DNA of 64,000 nucleotides from Flavobacterium suncheonense GH29-5 = DSM 17707 (GTDB lineage Bacteria; Bacteroidota; Bacteroidia; Flavobacteriales; Flavobacteriaceae): NCBI RefSeq assembly GCF_000430025.1, contig NZ_AUCZ01000007.1, positions 124,001 to 188,000 of the forward strand, read 5' to 3'. Shown piece by piece: positions 8,102 to 15,873 of this stretch (position 1 is its first letter; each line of letters starts with the position of its first letter). The notes under the pieces were generated by a model. It saw only the letters and a program-made list of their open reading frames with translations, ran no database searches and was not told where the DNA came from. The position numbers and the translations under genes were made by a program.

Positions 8102-8711
8102 AACCCCAAATGAACCTATGAATATCCCTAAAAAATATAATTCATCAATCATTTTATTAATAGTTGGGTTAATAATGGTAAAAACTCAATTTTATTTTGG
8201 AGATAATTGTAGAGGTTTAGCACATGGGCTATCCTTTATTTTACTTGCCTTTATTTATATTATAATTTTGTCATTTATATTAATAAAATCAACTTATATA
8301 AACTATAAATCCAAAATATCTATAAATTATTACCCATTAATTACTACAGTTTTTGTTTCATTACTTCTACTATTAGTATTTAATATTGATAAATTAAGAG
8401 GTTCTGAATTATTAACTGCAAAAAACAATGATGAAAATTGCAAATTGATTCTTTATACTAATAATTCATTCGAAATAAAGAGAGGTCATTACGAGTTAAG
8501 CTGTTACTTTTATGGAGATTATGAAATATCAAAAGACACTCTAACATTATTAAGAAATGATATCGGAGATAAAACTGATTTCATATTTTACGATAAATAT
8601 ATAATTGATAAACAAAAAAATGCACTAATTCCAGTTATAGAAAATGATAAAAAATTGGATTCAGCTTCTATCACTTGGCTAAAAATAATTTATCAATAAA
8701 CTACGGCTAAC
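8088..8711 (+). mobile_element. Integron-like gene cassette 2
   Basis: The gene at 8118-8699 is enclosed by GTTAGCCGTAATTT (8088-8101) and AAACTACGGCTAAC (8698-8711), reverse complements at 13 of 14 bases. The bases beyond GTTAGC differ from cassette 1 (CGT instead of AGC) but agree between the two ends of this cassette. The stop codon overlaps the right end and the start lies 17 nt after the left end, so the unit is almost nothing but gene plus recombination ends. Confidence 0.6.
8118..8699 (+). CDS. Orphan cassette membrane protein, 193 residues
   Basis: 193 residues from the ATG at 8118. A GTG at 8040 is in frame but lies inside the palindromic junction, so it was not used. There are three probable membrane helices in the first 95 residues (IILLIVGLIMV; LSFILLAFIYIIILSFILI; LITTVFVSLLLLLVF), then a soluble C-terminal domain of about 95 residues with Cys and aromatic residues and ending WLKIIYQ. 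Very A/T-rich. No family is recognised. It is an inner-membrane protein of unknown role. Confidence 0.65.
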   Translation: MNIPKKYNSSIILLIVGLIMVKTQFYFGDNCRGLAHGLSFILLAFIYIIILSFILIKSTYINYKSKISINYYPLITTVFVSLLLLLVFNIDKLRGSELLTAKNNDENCKLILYTNNSFEIKRGHYELSCYFYGDYEISKDTLTLLRNDIGDKTDFIFYDKYIIDKQKNALIPVIENDKKLDSASITWLKIIYQ

Positions 8712-8839
8712 AACGGTTTAGCCGCATTGCTTCGCTCCTCTCACCAATTAAAATCCTTCGGATTTTAATGCACAGCTTTTCATAACATATTTTTTCTTAA
8801 ATTGTCGCAACGACGGCCAAGCCGTGGGAACGTTGTGCG
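8698..8839. repeat. attC-like cassette junction B
   Basis: A second imperfect palindrome, between the cassette 2 gene and the gene at 8891. The left arm starts GGCTAACAACGGTTTAGCCG (8704-8723) and the right arm carries CGACGGCCAAGCCGT (8811-8825) and AACGTTGTGCG (8829-8839). Left GGTTTAGCCG pairs with right CGGCCAAGCC, and left ACAACG pairs with right CGTTGT across an extrahelical bulge. The core differs from junction A (GTTGTGC instead of GTTAGCC), as expected if each cassette brings its own end. Confidence 0.5.
8747..8769. repeat. Perfect hairpin inside junction B
   Basis: ATTAAAATCC and GGATTTTAAT form a perfect 10-bp stem with loop TTC, at the apex of junction B. It lies 48 nt after the cassette 2 stop codon. 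It may stabilise the apex of the folded strand or act as a terminator, although no T-tract follows. Confidence 0.6.
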
Positions 8840-8890
8840 TCAGTTTGGCGGAACGTAGAAAAAACATGAAATCTAAAATGAAAATAATTT

Positions 8891-9532
8891 ATGGGAATTT
8901 TTAATTTGTTTGCCAAAAAGCAAAAAGAAACTCAAAAAGAAGAAAATAATGTTTTATACTTTTACTTATATGGTTTTGTAAGAAGCAATCCAAATTTTCA
9001 ATTTAAAAGTCAAGAATTAGCTATAAAATTATTCAAAAAAATAATTGGAGAAAAAGGTGGAATAATTGTTGGAAACTCATTTTACCCTTATTGTATAATT
9101 GATGAAGATGGAGATAGTGTTTGGGATTTCGCAACTTTATATTTACTTAAAAACGAACCCAATTTTGAAAATGAACTAAGTAAAAATAATCTAACTTTAT
9201 TAGAATTATCTTCGAAATTCAGTAAAATAAATTTATGGGAAGATGACACAAGATTAACTTTCGAAGAGAATCCTTTTTTTGGTAATGCTGTACCATTTAT
9301 TATTCCATTTATTGTTTTTGATAATAAACGAGATACAAATTTTGACAAAATGATTATGAAAGAACTCAATGAAAATCAACATGCTCAAAATTATATCGAT
9401 GAAATTAATACAATTTTAAAAGAATTTATGCACGAAACTACTTTCACACTTGGATTTGATGAATTTAATAAAGAAAACAAGAGTAAATTAATTGATAATT
9501 TCATAAAAGCAAAAACTCTTTTTGATAAATAA
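8891..9532 (+). CDS. Orphan protein, 213 residues, next to junction B
   Basis: 213 residues, soluble, A/T-rich like the two cassette genes. It has a Lys/Glu-rich N-terminus (LFAKKQKETQKEENN), then a mixed alpha/beta region (IIDEDGDSVWDFATLY; PFIIPFIVFDNKRD). No family recognised. The start at 8891 is taken because ATG codons at 8865 and 8878 are out of frame. It should be the gene of a third cassette starting at GTTGTGC (8832), but no complementary GCACAAC is seen after the stop. Instead REP-like palindromes begin at 9541, so the right end seems lost or replaced. Confidence 0.6.
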   Translation: MGIFNLFAKKQKETQKEENNVLYFYLYGFVRSNPNFQFKSQELAIKLFKKIIGEKGGIIVGNSFYPYCIIDEDGDSVWDFATLYLLKNEPNFENELSKNNLTLLELSSKFSKINLWEDDTRLTFEENPFFGNAVPFIIPFIVFDNKRDTNFDKMIMKELNENQHAQNYIDEINTILKEFMHETTFTLGFDEFNKENKSKLIDNFIKAKTLFDK

Positions 9533-9540
9533 AAAACCCC

Positions 9541-9688
9541 GATAGCGCGGATTTGCAATCCGTGCTCACAAAAAGAATAACAACCCACAGTTATAAGGTT
9601 ATGGTTTTCTTTTCACCCAGAATTTAATACAATACCATTTTGCAGCACTTAATTTGATTGTGGGCACGGATTGTAAATCCGCGCTATC
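9541..9688. repeat. REP-like palindromes in inverted orientation
   Basis: Positions 9541-9571 and the reverse complement of 9658-9688 match at 29 of 31 bases. Each copy contains the small palindrome CGGATT-TGC/TAA-AATCCG, next to GATAGCG. The 86 bases between the arms hold nothing recognisable. The arrangement resembles a pair of REP sequences (or a very small MITE with 31-bp ends) mobilised in trans by a REP-associated tyrosine transposase; no such gene is in this window. Confidence 0.65.
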
Positions 9689-9725
9689 ATAACCGAAAAG
9701 CAAATACTAAAAACAAAAAAAGATC

Positions 9726-9750
9726 GCACGGATTGTAAATCCGAACTATC
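9726..9750. repeat. Third REP-like copy
   Basis: Same orientation as the copy at 9664-9688 and identical to it except for AA in place of CG near the end (CCGAACTATC). The start-to-start distance from the previous copy is 62 bp. Confidence 0.65.
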
Positions 9751-9972
9751 GAAGTTCGTGAAACCGATTCCCAACCCCAACAATTACACACCTCCCTTTT
9801 TATAACTAACTTTGAGTACCTTCCTCCTTGCAAAGGAAAGCATAACTGTTTATGAATTGGCAGCAATACCTCAGCAAACAACCTTTCGCACTCGGCAAAC
9901 TGAAAGAACTGTGTGAGCAATAAGGGAAGGTAAAAAACTGTTGATCGCAACGGTTTTGGAAACACCACCAAT
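9751..9972. other. Non-coding stretch between REP cluster and sucB terminator
   Basis: About 220 bases with no credible gene. The only long open frame (minus strand) would run through the terminator and the REP palindromes and has no domain sense. It may be debris of an older insertion; nothing else is supported. Confidence 0.5.
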
Positions 9973-10007
9973 AAAAAATCCCGTTTGAAAGCCAAACGGG
10001 ATTTTTT
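9973..10007 (-). terminator. Hairpin terminator of sucAB
   Basis: Stem ATCCCGTTT / AAACGGGAT with loop GAAAGCC and flanking A- and T-runs, 20 bases downstream of the sucB stop on the minus strand. Confidence 0.85.
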
Positions 10008-10026
10008 TATAATGATTTAAATTGGA

Positions 10027-11253
10027 TTATAACTCCAACGCTTTCTTAGGATTGTTATCCATTAGTAATTCTACCGGATTTTCCAAGGCTTCTTTTACCG
10101 CTACAAGGAATCCTACAGATTCACGTCCGTCGATGATACGGTGGTCGTACGATAAGGCTACATACATCATCGGAGCAATCACTACCTGACCGTTTACGGC
10201 AATCGGACGCTCAATAATGTTGTGCATTCCTAAAATTCCAGATTGTGGCGGGTTGATGATTGGCGTCGATAACATACTTCCGAAAACCCCACCGTTAGAA
10301 ATGGTGAACGTTCCTCCGGTCATGTCGTCTACGGTAATCTGACCGTCACGGGCACGTAAGGCCAAACGTTTGATTTCCGCTTCTATCCCACGGAAGGTTA
10401 ACAACTCTGCGTTGCGCACTACTGGTACCATTAAACCTTTCGGTCCTGAAACCGCTACCGAGATATCACAGAAATCGTATGAAATTTTGTGGTCGCCATC
10501 AATCATCGAATTCACATCCGGATACAATTGTAACGCTCGGGTCACTGCTTTGGTAAAGAAAGACATGAACCCTAAGGAAACCCCATGTTTGTCTTTGAAA
10601 GCATCTTTATATTCGCTGCGGATAGCGTTCACATTCGTTAAGTTTACTTCGTTGAATGTGGTTAACATCGCAGTTTCGTTTTTCGCCGCTACCAAACGCT
10701 CGGCTACTTTACGACGCAACATTGATAATTTCGTTCTTTCTGAACCGCGGGAACCTCCGGTTGGTGTTCCCATAGCTGCTTGTGCATTCATCGCATCTTC
10801 TGTAGTAATTCTACCGGATTTTCCAGTACCCTTAACAGAAGATGGCTCAATATTTTTCTCTGCCAAAATTTTCTTGGCCGCCGGTGAAGCCGAACCTGTT
10901 GCATAGGTTGCTGCTACCGGAGCCGGTGCTGTGGTTGCTGAGCTTGTCGAAGTATTCGCTTTTGGCGCTTCTTCTGTTTTTGCTGCGGCCGGTGCTGCTC
11001 CGCCTTCTGGTTTAGCAGCGTCAGTGTCGATTAAACACACTACGGCTCCAACGGCTACCGTGTCTCCCTCTTCGGCTTTAAGGGTAATGATTCCACTCAT
11101 TTCAGCCGGTAACTCTAAAGTCGCCTTATCGGAATCAACCTCGGCAATTGCCTGGTCTTTTTCTACATAATCGCCGTCTTTTACTAACCAAGTAGCAATT
11201 TCTACTTCCTTGATCGATTCTCCCGGTGAAGGGACTTTCATTTCTAAAATCAT
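10027..11253 (-). CDS. sucB: 2-oxoglutarate dehydrogenase E2, dihydrolipoyl succinyltransferase
   Basis: 408 residues, normal family length. It transfers the succinyl group from E1 to CoA in the TCA cycle. An N-terminal lipoyl domain (about 1-78) has the lipoylated lysine in [10 protein letters not shown] (Lys43). An Ala/Pro/Thr linker (about 80-120) leads to the peripheral subunit-binding domain ([14 protein letters not shown], about 122-158). The catalytic domain (about 175-408) carries HRIIDG with His371 and Asp375. It lies 55 bp downstream of sucA on the same strand, with a terminator after it; E3 is not in the window. The SucB-type motif set favours 2-oxoglutarate over pyruvate dehydrogenase, as does the sucA neighbour. 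Confidence 0.96.
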   Translation of the reverse strand: MILEMKVPSPGESIKEVEIATWLVKDGDYVEKDQAIAEVDSDKATLELPAEMSGIITLKAEEGDTVAVGAVVCLIDTDAAKPEGGAAPAAAKTEEAPKANTSTSSATTAPAPVAATYATGSASPAAKKILAEKNIEPSSVKGTGKSGRITTEDAMNAQAAMGTPTGGSRGSERTKLSMLRRKVAERLVAAKNETAMLTTFNEVNLTNVNAIRSEYKDAFKDKHGVSLGFMSFFTKAVTRALQLYPDVNSMIDGDHKISYDFCDISVAVSGPKGLMVPVVRNAELLTFRGIEAEIKRLALRARDGQITVDDMTGGTFTISNGGVFGSMLSTPIINPPQSGILGMHNIIERPIAVNGQVVIAPMMYVALSYDHRIIDGRESVGFLVAVKEALENPVELLMDNNPKKALEL

Positions 11254-11308
11254 CGTTTATATAATTTTATAAGTGTTGTTAGTGATATGATGTTCAAAAA
11301 TACAATTT

Positions 11309-14080
11309 TTATTGGAATAAGGTTTTGTCGAAAACCATTGCAATGGCCGCCGCATGACGTTTCTTAGAACGCACGTAACTACCCGCTGCCGGCGCACTGT
11401 ACGCTTTAGGCGAAGCCACACGGAATTTCACTTCGTGGAAGTTCATCAGCATATAGCCGTAGGCCCCCATGTTGCGCGGTTCTTCCTGTGCCCAAACGTA
11501 GTCGTCTACATTCGGATATTGTGCAATAACGGCTTTCATCTGTTCGATTGGTAACGGGAACAATTGCTCTACGCGTACCAAGGCTACATCGGTTCTGCCG
11601 TTTGCTTCCCGTTCCGCTTTTAAGTCGTAGTAGAATTTACCGGTACAAAACACTAAGGTTTTGATATCGGCTTTGTTCACGTTGGCATCGTCGATAACTT
11701 CCTGGAACTGGCCGTTGGCGAATTCTTCGACAGACGAAACTGCTTCCGGGTGACGCAGTAAACTCTTAGGTGTAAACACTACCAACGGTTTACGGAATTT
11801 CGTTACCAATTGTCTTCTTAACAAGTGGAAGAAGTTGGCCGGAGTCGTACAATCCGCTACGTACATGTTGTGGTTGGCACACAGTTGTAAGAAACGCTCC
11901 ATACGCGCTGAAGAGTGCTCAGCACCTTGGTTTTCATACCCATGCGGCAGCAACATAACGATACCGTTCTGGTTGTTCCATTTGTCTTCCGCTGCGGAAA
12001 TGTACTGGTCAATCATGATTTGCGCCCCGTTGCCGAAATCCCCGAACTGTGCTTCCCAAATGGTTAAGGCATTCGGATTGGCTAAGGCATAACCGTATTC
12101 AAAACCTAAAACGCCGTATTCGGAAAGGTGGGAATTATACACGAAGAAGTTTCCTTTTTTGTTCGGGATGTGATCCAACAGGATTACTTCTTCTTCGGAA
12201 TCTTCCACTTTTACCACCGCGTGACGGTGCGAGAAGGTTCCGCGCTCTACGTCCTGACCGGAGATACGCACGTCGTACCCTTCCGTTAACAGGGAACCGT
12301 AGGCCAGCATTTCACCCATTGCCCAATCCAGTTTGTCCGTATCGAAATACATCGCTTTACGGTCGGCAATCAGTTTGGTGATTTTGCTGATGAATTTTTT
12401 GTCTGATGGCAGTTCCGTTACGGTTTTGGCCACATCGTCCAATATTTTGCGGTCTACTTTGGTTTCAAATTTCTGAAGCATAACCGAAGCTTCTGCCTGC
12501 TCGAATCCTTTCCATTCGTCCTGCATGAACGGCGTGATTACCGTTAAATCTCTTTTGCGGGATTCCTCTAAGCTTTCCTCCAGATTGGCTTTGTACTGTG
12601 CTTCCAGTTCGCTTACATAATTGCCGTCGATGGTTCCTTCTGCTTTCAGTTTGTCGGCATACTGGTCTCTCGGGTTTTTATGTTTGGAAATGGCTTTGTA
12701 TAATTTCGGTTGGGTGAATCGCGGTTCGTCTCCTTCGTTGTGCCCGTATTTTCGGTAGCCTAACAAGTCGATGAACACGTCCTGTTTGAATTCCATACGG
12801 TATTCCAAAGCGAACAACATCGCGTGTACTACCGCTTCGGCATCGTCTGCGTTTACGTGCAATACCGGCGACAAGGTTACTTTGGCGATATCGGTACAGT
12901 AGGTTGAAGAACGCGCATCCAGATAGTTGGTGGTAAATCCTACCTGATTGTTGAACACTACGTGAATGGTTCCGTTGGTTTTATATCCGTCGAGTTTTGC
13001 CATCTGAATGATTTCATACACAATCCCCTGACCGGCTACGGCAGCGTCTCCGTGTACGGCAATCGGCAATACTTTGGACGGATCTTCGGAAAAATATTTG
13101 TCCTGTTTCGCACGGGCAATTCCTTCAATTACAGCCCCAACCGTTTCCAGGTGCGAAGGGTTCGGCGCTAAATTGATGTTGATGTTTTTACCCGATTGCG
13201 TGGTACGGGTCGCGGTTAATCCCAGGTGGTATTTTACGTCCCCGTCGAATAAAGCGTCGTCATCGTAATCTTTTCCGTCAAATTCGGAGAAAATGTCCTG
13301 CGTTGGTTTTCCGAACACATTGGCCAATACGTTCAGACGGCCACGGTGTGCCATTCCCATTACGAATTGCTCTACGCCTTTATCGGCTGCGGCTTCAATC
13401 AAGAAATCTAAAGCCGGAATAGCCGACTCGATTCCCTCTAAAGAGAAACGTTTCTGCCCTACGTATTTGGTGTGAAGGAAGTTCTCGAAAGAAACCGCCT
13501 CGTTTAATTTTTTCAGGATGCGTTTTTTGGCGTCCGGAGCAAAATTCGGCAGGTTGTCATTGATGTCCAGACGGCGCTGAATCCAGTCGATGACTTTCGG
13601 ATCGCGGATGTACATGTACTCCACTCCGATGGATTCGCAATATACTTTGTTCAGGTGGTCTAAAATTTCCTGAAGCGAACAAGGATTCAGATTGACAATT
13701 CGGGCGGCATCAAAAACGGTATTCAGATCAGCGGTGGTCAGTCCGAAGTTTTCGATATTCAGCGTTGGCGAATACGTTCTGCGCTCGCGAACCGGATTGG
13801 TTTTGGTAAACAGGTGCCCGCGGGTTCTGTAGGCGTCAATCAGCTTTAAAACATTGAATTCTTTCTGTATTTTTTCGGAATTTCCGGAAACAGCTATTTC
13901 TCCGTTGGCCATCGCATTGAGTTGCGCTACAGGACCGTTGCCAAATTCGTTGGCGAAATCAAACCCCTGAAAAAAACTTCTCCAACTGGGTTCTACACTG
14001 TCCGGATTTTCTAAATATTGGTCGTATAAATCGGCAAAAAATGCCGTATGTGCTGCGTTTAAAAAGGAAAACCTATCCAT
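11309..14080 (-). CDS. sucA: 2-oxoglutarate dehydrogenase E1 component
   Basis: 923 residues from the ATG at 14080 (MDRFSFLNAAHTAFF). The frame is open 17 codons further, but that part lacks similarity to the conserved N-terminus. It is a thiamine diphosphate enzyme that decarboxylates 2-oxoglutarate and passes the succinyl group to SucB. The N-terminal helix (ENPDSVEPSWRSFF) binds the E2 core. Family motifs include GMAHRGRLNVL, HGDAAVAGQGIVYE and LLPHGYENQGAEHSSAR. A TACTTTTG box on the minus strand (14128-14121) is a likely -7 element, about 40 nt upstream of the start. First gene of a sucA-sucB operon. Confidence 0.97.
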   Translation of the reverse strand: MDRFSFLNAAHTAFFADLYDQYLENPDSVEPSWRSFFQGFDFANEFGNGPVAQLNAMANGEIAVSGNSEKIQKEFNVLKLIDAYRTRGHLFTKTNPVRERRTYSPTLNIENFGLTTADLNTVFDAARIVNLNPCSLQEILDHLNKVYCESIGVEYMYIRDPKVIDWIQRRLDINDNLPNFAPDAKKRILKKLNEAVSFENFLHTKYVGQKRFSLEGIESAIPALDFLIEAAADKGVEQFVMGMAHRGRLNVLANVFGKPTQDIFSEFDGKDYDDDALFDGDVKYHLGLTATRTTQSGKNININLAPNPSHLETVGAVIEGIARAKQDKYFSEDPSKVLPIAVHGDAAVAGQGIVYEIIQMAKLDGYKTNGTIHVVFNNQVGFTTNYLDARSSTYCTDIAKVTLSPVLHVNADDAEAVVHAMLFALEYRMEFKQDVFIDLLGYRKYGHNEGDEPRFTQPKLYKAISKHKNPRDQYADKLKAEGTIDGNYVSELEAQYKANLEESLEESRKRDLTVITPFMQDEWKGFEQAEASVMLQKFETKVDRKILDDVAKTVTELPSDKKFISKITKLIADRKAMYFDTDKLDWAMGEMLAYGSLLTEGYDVRISGQDVERGTFSHRHAVVKVEDSEEEVILLDHIPNKKGNFFVYNSHLSEYGVLGFEYGYALANPNALTIWEAQFGDFGNGAQIMIDQYISAAEDKWNNQNGIVMLLPHGYENQGAEHSSARMERFLQLCANHNMYVADCTTPANFFHLLRRQLVTKFRKPLVVFTPKSLLRHPEAVSSVEEFANGQFQEVIDDANVNKADIKTLVFCTGKFYYDLKAEREANGRTDVALVRVEQLFPLPIEQMKAVIAQYPNVDDYVWAQEEPRNMGAYGYMLMNFHEVKFRVASPKAYSAPAAGSYVRSKKRHAAAIAMVFDKTLFQ

Positions 14081-14187
14081 AATACTGTCGTATGACGATT
14101 TTGGGTTAAAAAAATTTACGCAAAAGTACAATACTTTATAATAATCTTCTAATGTTTTTCATACTTTTATGTCATAAATTCTTCTTA

Positions 14188-14742
14188 ATGATGAACTTCA
14201 AAATCAACTTCCATATTTTTTTAACATTTGTTTTACCGTCTCTTCTTTTTTTAACAGTTATTCCTTCAGGATACGCTCAGGAAAGTGAAAATTCGCAACA
14301 AAAAAGTAATTTTTGGAGTCATGTTCATTTCGGCGGCGGACTGGGTTTGAGTGTGGGCAGCGGGTATTCCAACATCATGGTGGCACCGAGCGCTATTTAT
14401 GAGGTAAACGATTATTTTTCAACCGGTTTGGGGGCGCAATACAGCTATGTAAGCTCGCGGGATTACTTCAATTCACACCTATACGGTTTAAGCCTGATCG
14501 AATTGTTCAACCCAATCCCGGAAGCTCAGATTTCCGTGGAACTGGAACAGCTTCGTGTAAACAATACGTACACACAATTTAACCCGGAAATCAAAGACAA
14601 TTTCTGGAACACCGCTTTATTTTTAGGAGCCGGGTACCGCGCGGATAACGTGACCGTCGGGATTCGGTATAATGTATTGTACAAAGAAGCAAATAATGTG
14701 TACAGTCAGGGGTGGATGCCGTTTGTTAGAGTCTATTTCTGA
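14188..14742 (+). CDS. Small outer-membrane beta-barrel protein
   Basis: 184 residues from ATG 14188 (ATG 14191 is equally possible); an upstream in-frame ATG at 14152 adds 12 hydrophobic residues and is less likely. A signal peptide ends near YAQES. The mature part alternates aromatic and polar residues in strands (FGGGLGLSVGSGYS; YFSTGLGAQYSYV; VGIRYNVLY) and ends in FVRVYF with a terminal Phe, typical of an 8-strand outer-membrane barrel. It is divergent from sucA. The label alpha-ketoglutarate decarboxylase that such neighbours sometimes carry has no support here. Function unknown. Confidence 0.75.
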   Translation: MMNFKINFHIFLTFVLPSLLFLTVIPSGYAQESENSQQKSNFWSHVHFGGGLGLSVGSGYSNIMVAPSAIYEVNDYFSTGLGAQYSYVSSRDYFNSHLYGLSLIELFNPIPEAQISVELEQLRVNNTYTQFNPEIKDNFWNTALFLGAGYRADNVTVGIRYNVLYKEANNVYSQGWMPFVRVYF

Positions 14743-15071
14743 TGTTTATTGTTCTTTTCCACAATTAGTCTGTCTATTTGTGCAAAAAAGCTTTCAATTA
14801 GTTCTCCCGAAGCTTTAATGGTTATTTCAATATGTTTTTCATTATTTGTAACAGCTACCATGCCGCTATCCTGTTGCTTTTCTTCTAATAATAAGTATTC
14901 AACGGATACATTGAGTGAAGTTGCAAGTTTCTTAATGTACTCGTGCTTGATACCTGTACCCTGCTCCCATTTTCCAATTGTTACCTGACTTACACCAATT
15001 AAGCAGGCTAATTCTTCTTGTGAAAGTCGTCTGTTCTCGCGTAGTCGTTTTATTTTAATCCCTGTTTTCAT
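14733..15071 (-). CDS. XRE family transcriptional regulator
   Basis: 112 residues. Residues about 5-60 are a classic Cro/C1 helix-turn-helix (IKRLRENRRLSQEELACLIG, then VSQVTIGKWEQGTG). A C-terminal helical tail (GELIESFFAQIDRLIVEK) probably dimerises. Its 3' end overlaps the convergent beta-barrel gene by 10 bp. It is divergent from the secreted-protein cluster that starts at 15231, and the shared gap holds nested inverted repeats, so it is likely a local repressor of itself and perhaps of that cluster (inference). Confidence 0.88.
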   Translation of the reverse strand: MKTGIKIKRLRENRRLSQEELACLIGVSQVTIGKWEQGTGIKHEYIKKLATSLNVSVEYLLLEEKQQDSGMVAVTNNEKHIEITIKASGELIESFFAQIDRLIVEKNNKHQK

Positions 15072-15093
15072 GGCTTATACGATTAAAAATAAG

Positions 15094-15142
15094 AAAAGTT
15101 ATATGTTTTAAAAACAAAATTATAACTTTTAAAGCATATAGT
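15094..15142. promoter_or_regulatory. Nested inverted repeats, candidate XRE operator
   Basis: AAAAGTTATA (15094-15103) is a perfect inverted partner of TATAACTTTT (15121-15130). Overlapping it, ATATGTTTTAAA (15101-15112) pairs with TTTAAAGCATAT (15128-15139) with one mismatch. The site lies 23 bp upstream of the XRE start, between it and the gene at 15231. Confidence 0.6.
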
Positions 15143-15230
15143 GTTGATTTTTTTGTATTATTTTGTAATATTTGCACTACAAATACTCGAGGATTTGTTT
15201 TCTTTTATTATCAATTTAATTATTACAAAA

Positions 15231-15785
15231 ATGAAAAAATTAGCATACACTTTTCTTTTAACTTTAACATTTACAATCATTTCCTTCGGTCAGGAAAACA
15301 ACCCTTACAATCAAAGAGGGATTGATCTGGCAAACACTTACAAAATCTTAATCGAAGATATAAGAAATGGAAAAATTAAATCCGTTGATCAGGAAACCCT
15401 TGACTATTACACATTAAAAACCCCAATAAAAACAAAGGTTAGTCTAGAATCCGTAACCGATATCATAAGCCAATTAAACGGCCAAAAACCTGAAGAAAAG
15501 CTAAAGAACCTGTCATTGAGCAATTACTCAAAAGAAATCCTGCTGAAAGTCGGAGAGAACAAAACTGAACTTATCAAATTAGTAGATCAGGTTAAAGCTT
15601 CCAAAATAAATCCTGAAGAGAAAGAGTTTTTATTAACAACTTTAGCATTTACTTATAACAGAGGAAACAATGATGGCTTTTGGGGCGCATTAGCAGGAGC
15701 CGGAATTGGGTATTTGATTTGCAATGTTCCTTGCTCTGTTGTTGGAGCTGTAATTGGAGCTGTATGGGGTGAAATAGGAAAATAA
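15231..15785 (+). CDS. Secreted protein with C-terminal glycine zipper
   Basis: 184 residues from ATG 15231, which gives a clean signal peptide (MKKLAYTFLL ... ISFGQ, cleavage near residue 20). The frame is open 30 codons upstream, but that part is hydrophobic nonsense over the promoter region. The mature part is a charged helical domain (about 21-145), then a Gly-rich hydrophobic end: GALAGAGIGY and VVGAVIGAVWGEIG around a CNVPC pair. Such glycine zippers insert into membranes; related patterns occur in outer-membrane assembly proteins and in pore-forming peptides. It is first of four same-strand envelope genes, opposite an XRE regulator. Function unknown. Confidence 0.7.
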   Translation: MKKLAYTFLLTLTFTIISFGQENNPYNQRGIDLANTYKILIEDIRNGKIKSVDQETLDYYTLKTPIKTKVSLESVTDIISQLNGQKPEEKLKNLSLSNYSKEILLKVGENKTELIKLVDQVKASKINPEEKEFLLTTLAFTYNRGNNDGFWGALAGAGIGYLICNVPCSVVGAVIGAVWGEIGK

Positions 15786-15798
15786 AAGTAAATAAATC

Positions 15799-15846
15799 AT
15801 ACTACAGCAAATCGTTTTTGAAAAAAAGATATATTTGCTGTAGTAT
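15799..15846. repeat. Long perfect hairpin between secreted-protein genes
   Basis: ATACTACAGCAAAT (15799-15812) and ATTTGCTGTAGTAT (15833-15846) form a perfect 14-bp stem with a 20-nt loop. No T-tract follows. The loop and right arm contain TATATTTG (15830-15837), a perfect -7 box, so the element could be a terminator/attenuator or could overlap a promoter for the next gene. Confidence 0.7.
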
Positions 15847-15873
15847 TTACCTTACTTTGATAATTTATTGAAA

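Noticed and set aside
8040-8117. Upstream GTG start for the cassette 2 gene
   Set aside because: The extra codons translate the palindromic junction itself; ATG 8118 directly precedes the first membrane helix.
9687-9995. 102-residue open frame on the minus strand
   Set aside because: It begins inside the sucB terminator stem and ends in the REP palindromes, has no domain-like composition and no upstream promoter; treated as chance.
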